NCBI GenBank assembly: GCA_028274465.1
Contig: CM051455.1
Span: 44,285,129 to 44,349,128, forward strand
DNA length: 64,000 bases
From: Plantago ovata
Taxonomy: Eukaryota; Streptophyta; Magnoliopsida; Lamiales; Plantaginaceae
Reading direction: 5' to 3'
A program made the position numbers and the translations under genes. Positions 1 through 10,586 of the stretch are shown here, piece after piece; within the stretch, counting starts at the first letter, position 1; each line of letters begins with the position of its first letter. The notes under the pieces are model-generated. The model searched no databases. It was not told the origin of the DNA and worked only from the letters and a program-made list of their open reading frames with translations.

Positions 1-2518
1 TAACATAACACAGCCCGAAACTGTCGAGGGTTCATATGCTGCCCTAACCCGTCAATGGGAATGGTGAAAAGGAAATCCTGCGCATGAGGGGCACGCAAAC
101 AACTAAGAAGAGCCTCCTGTCGACTACACAAACCAAAACGTGACGTCAGACAAGCATCAATGACACCAAAATAACTCTTTACCAAAGATTTCATGAATTG
201 GGGGCAGGAGAGCTAGTGGTACCAGAGAGAGGGTCAACACCACAAAAGGCCGAGAAAGCATCCAGAGCAGACTGAAAGGCAGGGCCAGGCGAGTCAATCC
301 CAGATCTCGCCAGAATCCGATCCTGCAAAGAGCTAGACTGCAAGCGGGAGGCGAGGAAGGCATACCGACTGACATCCTCAGCACTCAAAACCCCAAGGCC
401 ACCAAGTCTGATGGGAAGAGTGGCAAGCCGCCACTGCCAATCTCCAAAGCCGGGTCCTGAGCCTGTAACAATCGACTCCAAGGAAGTACGCAATGCCTGA
501 TCAAACTGAACCTGAGCACCGCCTAGAGACACAGGAGGGCAGGTCAGCAGAGCAAAAGACAACTTCGCAACCCCTGCACAATTCCGAAGGAGGAGAAGCT
601 CACACTGGGGATCATCGAGCCTGCGGATTGCCTCCAAGAGAGAGACGGTCTTGGAAACCCGACGCGCAACGAGACCACTGCAGAACCCAGAATCCCCACT
701 GACAACACCCCCAGAAGCTTGACACCTCGAAGCGGACGAGAGATAGAAGCCGGGAAAAGACCACCCACCCTCCCCCGAGGGTCCTCAACCGGCCAGAAAA
801 GCTCTGTCTTATCCACATTAAGGTGCAACCCCCGAGCTGGCCCATCGATACGGATGATATCTAACGCCTTGGCGACCATAAGAGTATCACCAATAATAGT
901 GCCGTCATCAAGATACCACGCCTGAAGAGAGAGCTCACACGCCTGGTGAATAGCAAGAACTAGTGGATGCAGAACCAGAGAAAACAATAAAGGACCCAAA
1001 GGATCCCCTTGTTGAACCCCTTGAGAAGACCAGAGAACCGAATCACCATAGTAGAGCCGAGCGGGTCGAGAATAACAGAACTCCACCCATGGGGAAATGG
1101 TCGGACACCTCGACCGAGTCTCCTGAAGAATGGCACTCCTGTCAACAAGGTTAAAGGCATTCCTGAAATCCACCAAAAGCATAGAGAGTCCAACCTCGTC
1201 TTCTCTAGCCTCCACAAATCTACTGACAGAATGAAGTACTGCCTCACAACCACCTGGCACTCCAACACCAAACTGAAAGTCGTGCAAGTAGGAAGTCACC
1301 GAGTTCCCAACAGAGGAAGAGGCAACCTTAGAGACAAGCCTCCTCCACACAGTACCAATGGCAATGGGCCGAACACCTCCACCTGGCTTAACTAGCGGAG
1401 TCAAAGGAGCACTCACTATAAATTCCCCAAGCTGACTAGGGCACTTACTCGAAAGAAAAAGATTGACAACCCCAGTGATAGAAGCTATCAGATCATCAAA
1501 AACAGCAGAGGCAGCACCCCCCAAAACATCCAAAAAGTGCTGGGCGCGGAGACCGTCTCGACCACAGGAAGTGCCTTTGGGGAAGCTCCGGATCCGATTC
1601 AGCACCAAATCCTTGTGAACCAGCAACGTGTCCTCCGCAAGCGGGGAAGAAGGCACAACCGGAGGAGATGCAAAGGGGTGCTTGGACTCCAACTCAGCTC
1701 GAGTGTCAGGGGAATCAGGGGCAACACCAGAGGAAGTGAGGACCTTAATAGCAGCAGAAAAATGACCGTCACCTAACTTCCGCTTGCACTGGGAGATGTT
1801 AGCCTCCTCCGAGTCCTTAGGTGTCGCAAACCTACGCCTAGGGGAGGAAGACTCAACTAAGCGGTCTCTAACCAGCCCTAGCCTCTCTCCAGGGTCTTTC
1901 CATCGAGCAATGGCACTGGAGATGCCAACAAACTGACACCTCTCCCTCTCACCAGACCGGCGCTGAGCTCTACTGGACGGCACAAAGACAGCCAGAGTGC
2001 AGGACGGCATGATAAGAAGCTCCACCCACGCACCCAAATCTCCAGGGCAAGCCAGGACCTTGTCAAGTGCACTGAGAAAGATTCTGGCAAAACCAAGCCT
2101 CAACTTAGGAGGAATGCACTTGACAGTACGCGTTTGCTTCGAGAAAAAGCGGTCAAGGAGGTCAACATCAAAGCGCAGAGAACCCACCTCCCCATCAATC
2201 GCCGGAGACGACACAGAAGAACCCGAAACAGAAACCACCTGCCCCGCACCAGAAGAGACTTTGGGTCTCGAAGGGGAAGGAATACCAAGGATAGCGCCAT
2301 CCTCAAGGCCAGGCGCGCCAACCACAGTGCCATCAACGTGCCGACAGTTCTTAGATAACGTGTGTGTACAAAGACAAAGACCACACAACCAAATACCCGC
2401 CTGATGAAGAGCAAGGTCCAGAGCAGAGAATAAAGAGAAGTCACTAGCAATACGAGCTTTGTGAGATGCCTTTAACGCCTCCGTCTTAAAATGCTGGGTT
2501 CTGAAATGAGTAATAAAA

Positions 2519-2520
<2 letters not shown>
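1..2520 (-). mobile_element. Decayed non-LTR-type reverse transcriptase element, running off the left edge
   Basis: Minus-strand coding sequence covers the whole segment in at least three reading-frame blocks: 2520-about 670, about 680-191, and about 190-1. They are separated by frameshifts near 660-680 and near 191. The blocks read as one protein in order: a Cys/His-rich N-terminus, a conserved helical region, the reverse transcriptase, and a C-terminal region with a GLG-rich motif. The last block is open to base 1, so the element continues outside the window. The 5' side is open up to about 2520 and stops at a TTA microsatellite, so the true start is not visible. No endonuclease domain and no terminal repeats are visible. 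This resembles a dispersed plant family usually annotated as a reverse transcriptase domain protein; I cannot assign a clade by eye. It is inactive as it stands. Confidence 0.8.
544..2388 (-). pseudogene. Reverse transcriptase ORF of the element (longest open block)
   Basis: Open for 614 codons from a Met at 2388, but the frame continues upstream to about 2520, so that Met is internal. Near the N-terminus is a CGLCLCTHT...CRH cluster that could bind zinc. The RT fingers/palm begin near residue 270. The first catalytic Asp lies in LLVDFRNAFN (about residue 407), a QGDPLGPLLFS motif sits at about 460, and the YLDD catalytic box is at 492-495. After about residue 590 the frame is lost; the normal continuation is in another minus frame (637-191), where a DWQWRLATLPIRLGGLG motif is seen. 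The RT would copy element RNA into DNA. With the frameshifts it cannot make full-length protein. Confidence 0.75.
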
Positions 2521-2567
<47 letters not shown>

Positions 2568-2570
2568 ATA
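2518..2570. repeat. (TTA)n microsatellite
   Basis: About 17 tandem TTA/ATT triplets followed by a short AT-rich tail. It marks the upstream limit of readable reverse-transcriptase sequence on the minus strand and may be the insertion junction or tail of a neighbouring element. Confidence 0.9.
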
Positions 2571-3996
2571 AAATTGATTATTAGGGACACTTATGATGGC
2601 CTCACCAAAAAACAACTTGTTCCATCAGTTACATTTTAGTCCATTTGTATTAAAAATAAATGATGCAACCGTTCTCGAATGAATGAAATATATGTGTAAT
2701 TCGGCCAGAAATTTCCAATGTGTTGTATACTCTCTGACCCAATATAACCAGATAGTTCAACCGTGCCCAGCCTAATGCAGCCCAATAGAGCCCAAGGACA
2801 GGAAGGGAAACAAAAAACATCCGGCAGAAATTTCGTAAAATTCAATTTCAATTCAGAGAGAGATATTAGGGTTTTCGCTATCTCCAGTTCTCAATCGCTT
2901 CTTCCAATCTCCATTTCTTCCTTCACGGTAATAACAAAAGAGCGGCAAAATAAACAATTTTTCATTTCTCGACACAACGATCACCTGCCGCGGCCTCTCG
3001 CCTCCGCCGTGAACCTCCGGTAACAATCCTCTCTCTTCTGCTTATTCTTCATGTGGATAGCCGATAATTCGAACGGCAACAACAACTGTCATTGTTGTTA
3101 ATCTGTTAACTAGTTCCATTTGATACAAATCATACACAAATCAATCTATGCTTTTCATGATTCACATTGTTCTCTTTTCAATTTTAGTCGATTGAATTAT
3201 GGTACTATTTACTAGTTCATTTAGTGATTGTGATCGTATTGCACAGCTCACTTGTTAAATCTGTTGAGTGTTGTTGAAGGATTCATGTAGAATAGCTCAC
3301 TGTTTGCTAGTTATGTGAAATCACGGCTTCTAGTTTCGTAGTAACTGGCCACCTGTGTTGTTTTGTTTGCTTATTATGCGAAATCACAGCTTTTAAATAT
3401 GAGTATTTAAGGTCTATATTTCATAATATAATTCTGTTAAAATTTTAATCATTATAGTATTATAGTTTAAGATTAATTTGTAGTCAAATTCGAACACCAC
3501 CGTTGACGGTCAAAGTGAAAATGAGAACATTATCGATAGATGGAGGGAGTACTAACTGGCCGACTGTGTTGTGTTGATATGCAAATATATTGATAGAGTC
3601 ATAGAACAAATTGTTTTTCGACTTAAGTGGTTCAGAGATGCACTGATTTTGTCATGTATCTACTGGATTACGTCAACTTGGTTATCGCGTTGCTAGTTTT
3701 TAATTTTATGCGCTTTCCTGTTGTGCAATTCTGGTGCACAATCATATCTCATATTACATCTTAGTGCGTTAATGAAGAGCTTATCGTAAGGGTTTAGGCT
3801 GCGCATCTGAATTAAGGATATCAGATATTGCGATATGTATGTGCTTCTCTTGCTATTCCATGATTACCAAATAGTTGTCTCGAGTCCTCGCATGCATCAG
3901 GGCATCTAACTTCTGAAGGTCGCATGAACAGAGTTGATATTAATTGACTTCACCATGTTGTAGGTCTCCATTCCTTAATTTGCCTGGAAAATTTAG
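2571..3996 (+). promoter_or_regulatory. Promoter, 5' UTR and probable leader intron of the FAR1-ALDH6 gene
   Basis: No convincing ORF. A likely untranslated first exon lies about 2860-3019: it is pyrimidine-rich and contains an ATTAGGGTTTT telo-box-like motif at about 2867. A good donor follows at 3020 (CCG/GTAACA). A matching acceptor at 3962-3963 (TTGTAG) precedes the 33-base leader just before the ATG at 3997, so an intron of about 940 bases in the 5' UTR is inferred. Near 3538-3553 the intron holds GATGGAGGGAGTAC, which looks like one end of a Stowaway-type MITE (TA plus CTCCCTCC); the other end is not clear. Confidence 0.5.
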
Positions 3997-6900
3997 ATGG
4001 AGTTCGATGAAGGTCCACAGATGCTGCCGCCTCCGCCTGGGAGTTTCATTGATCGTGAAGAACTCATTCAGAATGTAGGAGAGTTTGGCCTCACACAAGG
4101 ATATGTGGTCACGATCAAACAATCTAAGAAAGAAAAAGTTGTAGTTCTTGGTTGTGACAGAGGGGGAGTTTATCGGGACAGGCGTAGACTGGTAGATGAA
4201 TCCACCGGTGAACCCGTGCGCAAAAGAAAATCTGGTTCTCGGCTTACGAATTGTCCATTTGAACTTGTTGGGAAGAAGGAGGATGGCTTGTGGGTGCTTA
4301 AGGTTAAGAATGGTTCCCACAACCATGAGCCTATGAAGGACATATCTGAACATCCTTCTGCCCGCCGCTTCAATGAGAAAGAAGTGCTGCTAATTAAGGA
4401 GATGACTGAAGCAGGTTTAAAGCCTCGCCAGATCCTGAATAAACTGAGACAAACCAACCCCGAGTTACTATCGACACCGAAACATGTGTATAATGTGAAA
4501 GCTAAGCTCCGTCACGGGGATGTCACAGCTTTACCTTCAACTGCACCATCTTCAGGTTCTATGTGCTTTCTGGTTTATCCTAGGGTTAGTTATATAATTA
4601 TAATGGCTGTTCATGCATTAATGATGAGACTCCATGATATTTCAACGTGTCCCTGAGTGTTTAAGATATTTGTTTGTTAATTAATGACAGCCTCTTATGT
4701 ACGTGTGTGCTTTCTTTGCTGCAGTAAGGCGGTTGAAGGCTTTCAGACCTTGTACAGCTGTTGACGGGAACTCTGACCCGTCAACATCCTCTGAACCATC
4801 ATGGAGGAAGCGTTATCCACCGGTAGTCTAGCAGTAAACTTGACACCTTGGTGCAGATATATATTTTTTTTCTGTGGCAAAAGCACCGTCTTCGCCTTTG
4901 TTGTCTAATCTAGTAACCAGTCCATTAATTACAAGCCAGCTTTCTAAAAATGAATTCTATGATCCCAGAATGGGTTGAATTCTTGTGCCAATGGATTGGA
5001 CTTTCAAGTAATTCTAGAGTCTAGACAATCTTGAAGTATTCTAACTCTGAATTATATATTGCAGAGAGTGCCAAGTCTCATTGGTGGTAGATTCATTGAT
5101 TCAGCTTCATCAATATCTCTTGATGTTCTAAATCCTGTAAGTTCACAGAATGTCTCATATGCCAACTTGACCTTAGTCTTTCTGTTTTTGCTAATAATTT
5201 ATGATAAATTGTAGGCTACACAGCAGGTTGTCGCAAAAGTTCCTTTATCGACGGCAGAGGAACTTAAGGCTGCTGTATGTGCAGCAAAAAGAGCATTTAT
5301 ATCGTGGAGAAGTACACCCATTACAACTCGTCAACGCATTATGTTCAAACTTCAAGATCTTATCCGCAGAGACATTGTAAGCCTGTGGCTCTCCACTTTC
5401 AAATATTTTGTGTTAAAGATTGATTAACGAGACTCATATTAAACATTTTTCAGGATAAGATTGCAGGCAATATTACATCTGAACAGGGTAAAACATTAAA
5501 GGATGCATTCAATGATGTGTCACGTGGGCTTGGTAAGTTAAATTTTTACATGGAAACTGAAAGAGTAAGACGTTATATTACTTGCAGTTGAAAAGTTTTA
5601 GAAGTAGTATATCTTAAAGAACTTAAATTTAAATGGATTGAATAGGAAAGTATCAACAATATTGTTTGATATCTAATCGAACAATTACATGATTGATTGA
5701 ATTTATGTTACGCAAAAATTCCTCTTATTATTGTTGTTTGCATTGCACAAGATGTTTGTAAATGTTGGGTGGTGTTAATTTTGCGCATCTGTAAAATTGT
5801 CCACTTTCAAGTTTAGCATCACCCATGTGCTGCCTGTGGTCATTGAACATTCTAGCTTTGATTACAGAATTTGTTGAACATGCCTGTGGAATGGCACTTT
5901 TGCAAATGGGAGAATTTTCTGGAAATATGTCAAATGGAATTGATGCTTACAACATCCGTCAGCCTCTTGGTGTCTGTGCTGGGATATCCTCTTTCAACTT
6001 TCCAGCCATGATACCATTAATGGTAGGCTTCGTATTTCTCCAGGTTTCTTGACTTGCACACTTTCATATTTTGGTCAAGTACTTAAGTATGATGACCTGA
6101 GTTATATAAATGTCAGCATTCCATATTTGCTAAGCGTCACCTACAAGAGTAGTATATACTACGCTGTTAAGAAGTCTGAAGTTGTTTGTGGGAGGAAAGC
6201 TTTTTTACACAAGAAAAGATTCTCTCTTACATTCAATGTGCAAAAATTAATATAGTAGAATCTAAATCTACTTTATATACCTAGTATTATAATCTTTTCA
6301 TGCGTTCTTGTCGATATATTGGTACTGCTCTTTGATTCTTATCTTCACATGATTTTCTGCAGATGTTTCCAGTTGCCATCACCTGTGGCAATACCTTTAT
6401 CTTAAAACCATCTGAGAGAGCACCAGGTAAAATGTCAATTCATGCAAAAACTGCCTTGTATCATTTTGTAATTGATATGTAATGGCTTCAACGCCTTTGA
6501 TCTAATAATAATGCCTGTTGGTGGTATATTACGGTTAGTTCATTGATGTATGTGGCTTTTATTTACTTTGAAAATATGCCTGTACTTTCACATTCTTGTA
6601 AGGTTTTTACAAGCCATTAATATTTTTGTTTGGGGAATACTTTCAGTAATTCGTTAACTACCTCCCTGTCTTCTCCAGGGGCGTGCATGCATCTCGCAGA
6701 GCTAGCAATGGAGGCTGGTTTACCAAATGGCGTGCTAAATATCATACACGGTGCCAATGTAAGCTCTAAGCTCGTCTCAGAACATTTAATATAATACTTT
6801 TAAAAAAATAAAAAAGCTCATGGCGCATGATGTTCCAAACTAGTTTATTCCATACTTGTGAATAATGATGCATCATAGAAAGTTATATACGTTTATTGTG

Positions 6901-9635
6901 TATGAAATAATCAACTGAGAATTTAGTGTTTGGTTTGCAGGACACAGTTGATGCCATGTGTAATGATGAGGAAATTAAAGCAGTGTCGTATGTTGGCTCT
7001 GATGCAGTAAGCTTCTTTTAGGCATATACTAGTATATATGTTCTTTTTTCTTATAATGCTTCACGTATTTAATAGTTCACATGTTTCTCTCGATTGATCA
7101 CAACTTACGGGACACTTTTACATCCATGAGAACCATGACTATCTAGCAACCACAGAAGTTATGAAGCCTACTTATACCATGCATGATATGTTTGCAGGCT
7201 GGGATGTATATCCATGCAAAGGCTTCTGCAAATAGTAAGCAAGTTCAGGTAAAATCAGTTCTCTAGTTGTTTGGCATGTGAGCCTGCTCTTCTTTGGAAT
7301 TTTTTGCATGTTATTTATTTGATTTATGCTCATTCTCTCAGACGAATGTTGGTGCCAAGAGTTGTGCAGTTGTCATGCCAGATGCAAATATGGATGCCAC
7401 GTTAAATACTTTGGTTTCTGCTGGCTTTGGTTCTGCTGTACAAAAGTCAACATCAATTAGCTCTGTAATTCTTGTTGGAAGCTCAAAGTCCTGGTATGTT
7501 GTGAATAGTTCTATTTCTTCTACCTTCTTTATTTTGTTAATTCGGTTCCTTGTGCCCACTCACTCGTTTTGGGCACTTGAACTTTGAAACATACCTTTAA
7601 CCTAATCGATGTAAAATATTTTAGCACTCATTGTTAGAGTTTCAAGTAATATCGATAACCAGCCATGAAAAAATAAGGGACAACTTCATGAAAGATTAGT
7701 TCTTTTTTTTTGTTCTTTTTTTAAAAAAAATTCTTTTTATGAGAATTTCATAAGAAAATTCAGGATTAATTTGTGGTGGTATTATTTTCTCAGGGAAGAG
7801 AAGCTAGTGGAGCGCACAATGGCACTTAAAGTTGATGCTGGAACAGAACCAGGTGTTGACATTGGTCCAGTTATCAGCAAGCAGGTTTTCCATGTGCTTA
7901 TAAACTGACAGATCTGAATAAATTTCTTAATTTCCGATGTTAGCGATGATTAACTGTTGTTATCTTTTTTACATTCTATGTTGATATCTGGTATCTTCAG
8001 GTTAAGGAACGTATATCAAGGATGATCCAATCATTTGTAGACAATGGTTCTAAATTACTTCTTGACGGAAGAAAGATTGTGGTGCGTCTTCACTTAATGT
8101 CAAATTAGATTCTTGATATTAATTCAAGGTAATCTGTAATCCTACTCCATATGGTGGTATTAAATGGCCACCTTTACAAATTCATACGCATGTAGCTATT
8201 TTTATAATAAAACCTTATTAAATTTGAAATTCCAGTTTGTTATTAATGTTTATTTCTATGCCCTTGATTTATAAACTTTGTAACTTTCATGAATAACTAC
8301 AGGTTCCCAAGTATGAGATGGGAAATTTTGTTGGTCCTACTATCTTGTCTGATGTCACAGAAGACATGGAGTGTTACAAGGTATTTATATTCATGATTGT
8401 AAAGATGGCTCATGTCTTCATAGTAATTTGACTGTTTAAATATAAAATTTATGTGGTATTGGTATCTGCAGGAGGAGATATTGGGTCCGGTTCTTCTCTG
8501 CTTGCAGGTTGGTCTATTATAACCACTGAACTTCTAAAAAGCTTTTATAGCTGCTCGTATTTGCAACTCTTTAATGAGTGTTTTCTTGAACTCTTTATTT
8601 GTAGGCTGGAAGTTTGGAGGAGGCGATAAAAATTGTGAATAGAAACAAGTAAAAATTGTTCTCCTCATCAAAAGTCCCCTTTTTTTTTTTTGTGTGTGTG
8701 TGTCTTGACATAATTGTTACTTGTGTTAGACATGGAAATGGAGCTTCAATATTTACATCCTCTCCTGCTGCTGCGAGAAAGTTTCAGTTTGAGGTGGAGT
8801 CTGGACAGGTACCACATGTATCTCTGTTTATTACAAAACTTGGAAGAGGCTAAGCAACTGTTTCTAGTGCAGCTATGTCTTAGACATCCATACCAGTTGT
8901 GAAATTGAAACTGCTTTTCCGGTGCTGATGAGCTGTGTTACAATTTCTTCTGTGAACCTAGTATTGAGATCTGACTCTAATTCTAATGAACTTCAGGTGG
9001 GCGTAAACGTTGCTACTCCTGTTCCTTTGCCGTTATTCTTGTTCACTGGCTGTAAAGCATCATTCACCAGAGATGTTAATTCCTTTGGTAAGACTCGACC
9101 TTTTCTCAAACTAGTGGATTGTCTGGGTAAATTCACCAACTGACCCACCAAAAAGCACAACACTGAATGCATCCTAAAATCTTTTCACAGTATAAAATGT
9201 TCGGTCTCGAGTTGATGACAGCTGTTCTTGATATTTGCAGGTAAAGCTGCACTTGAATTTTACACCAGAACCAAGAGCGTGAGTCAACAGTGGAGGGACA
9301 TCCCGAGCAGCAGCGCACTGTCATCTCTCTTCAATTCAAACGATGCAACTAACAATAGTCTAGAAACAGAAGCAATGCAGTCTATGGACTTCACAGGAGG
9401 TAATGATGATGTATCGTTAGGATTGCATCTAAGGGACTTCTCGAACGGTGATGATACTTTGTCGCTGCAAAATGACATGTCTAATCACGAAGGAGTGTCA
9501 CTGCCCCTTCATTCGAAGGATTTCCAAAGTAGTGATGGGGAATCTCTTGGAGAACAATCACGGGACATCCCTACTGGTTCTGGCACGATTTCGCCATTGG
9601 ACGGATCGCACTGGACACTGCAATTTTTAGGTTGA
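3997..9635 (+). CDS. FAR1-type DNA-binding domain fused to an ALDH6 (methylmalonate-semialdehyde dehydrogenase-like) pseudoenzyme
   Basis: Nineteen exons: 3997-4555, 4725-4822, 5065-5136, 5215-5376, 5454-5532, 5868-6022, 6363-6426, 6679-6758, 6941-7006, 7198-7248, 7342-7493, 7794-7884, 8001-8081, 8303-8380, 8472-8507, 8605-8648, 8730-8808, 8997-9087, 9241-9635. Total 2433 bases, 810 residues, all phases consistent. Residues about 28-112 form a FAR1 domain with zinc ligands C53, C86, H108 and H110 and a basic RKRK at 75-78. A helical region follows (115-175), then a Ser-rich linker. The ALDH6 fold spans about 220-699: FNFPAM, KPSER, YVGSDAAG and EEILGPV motifs are present. Where ALDH6 enzymes have Q-R-C, this protein has Q496-K497-S498, so the nucleophilic Cys is absent. 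No mitochondrial presequence is seen. A 111-residue repeated tail ends the protein. If intron 1 is retained, a FAR1-only product of 219 residues would stop at 4656. The enzyme family oxidises methylmalonate semialdehyde in valine breakdown; this copy probably does not. Confidence 0.85.
9241..9635 (+). repeat. Degenerate protein repeat in the C-terminal tail of the FAR1-ALDH6 gene (last exon)
   Basis: After the ALDH core ends at QQWRD, the last exon encodes about 110 extra residues, rich in Ser, Gly and Asp, not found in ordinary ALDH6 proteins. A pattern of (R/K/M)-D-(I/F) followed by Ser/Gly/Asp and then S-L recurs about five times: [58 protein letters not shown]. The spacing is 17-25 residues. 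Function unknown; a flexible interaction or activation-type tail is only a guess. Confidence 0.7.
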
Positions 9636-10586
9636 ATGCTTGGTATTCTGGATTTTCTGGACACCAGGAATGTTGTGTTAGTCTTGTGTGGATCTCACTG
9701 GTTGTGACTTGTGAGTTGACATATGATTCAATGACGCTTAATTACGTACAAATTGCAATACCGTGTCATTGAATTATATGGGCATGCAAGTCTCCCACCC
9801 CTTTTAATTTATCTGAAACAAAATCAAGTCTTAGATGAGTTAAATTTTGTTTAGTTGTTTTTTATACAAACAAATTCAAATCAGCTTGAGCTCGATTTAA
9901 ACTTTTTCAAACGCTTAATCACCATTCAGATCAAATTCTAGCTTGTTGGTAACATTATGACGAGTTAATCTTATGAGACTTATCAGAAAGCAAGCGGAAA
10001 AAGTAAGAAGAAAACATCTTTAGCAACTTTCTGTTTATTGCTCTATATCTGAAATTTTTTGTGTGTGTTACAAGAACCTAACAGGGGTATTTATACTACC
10101 AATCTACAGCCATACAAAGCTAAACTACAATCTAATAAGACAAGTAAAACGATCACAAGACATGATAGATGATTCGCCCAAGGTTAATGAAGGTTATAAA
10201 TGAAAAACCTTCATTATGCACACAAACTCACAATTCACATTTTTGTTCTAAACCTTTTTCTTTCTTTCTGTTTTTAGTTTTTTTTTTTTTTTAAAGAATT
10301 GTACTAGAACATTTCAATAACATGTTTACTATCTTTTCATCACAAGATGCTGTCATTTATTCATCTGCCACTCAATACTAAACTAAACCATACCACCATC
10401 AGGCATCAGCATCTCCAGTACAATCCAATAAGCTAGCTAGACACAATAAAGAATCAGATCAAGGATCCACACCTTAACGAGGAGAGGTTCGCTCACATAA
10501 CAATCGTGCAGACAAAAAAAAAGTTGTTTGCTGCTGGTCTATGAAGAGTGAAGGAGCATATGATAATATATGATGTATAATCTAAA
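9636..10586. other. Intergenic, convergent 3' ends
   Basis: Holds the 3' UTR of the plus-strand FAR1-ALDH6 gene and the 3' UTR of the minus-strand phosphatase gene. AT-rich with short homopolymers (T run near 10280). No ORF, RNA gene or clear transposon end seen. Confidence 0.6.
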
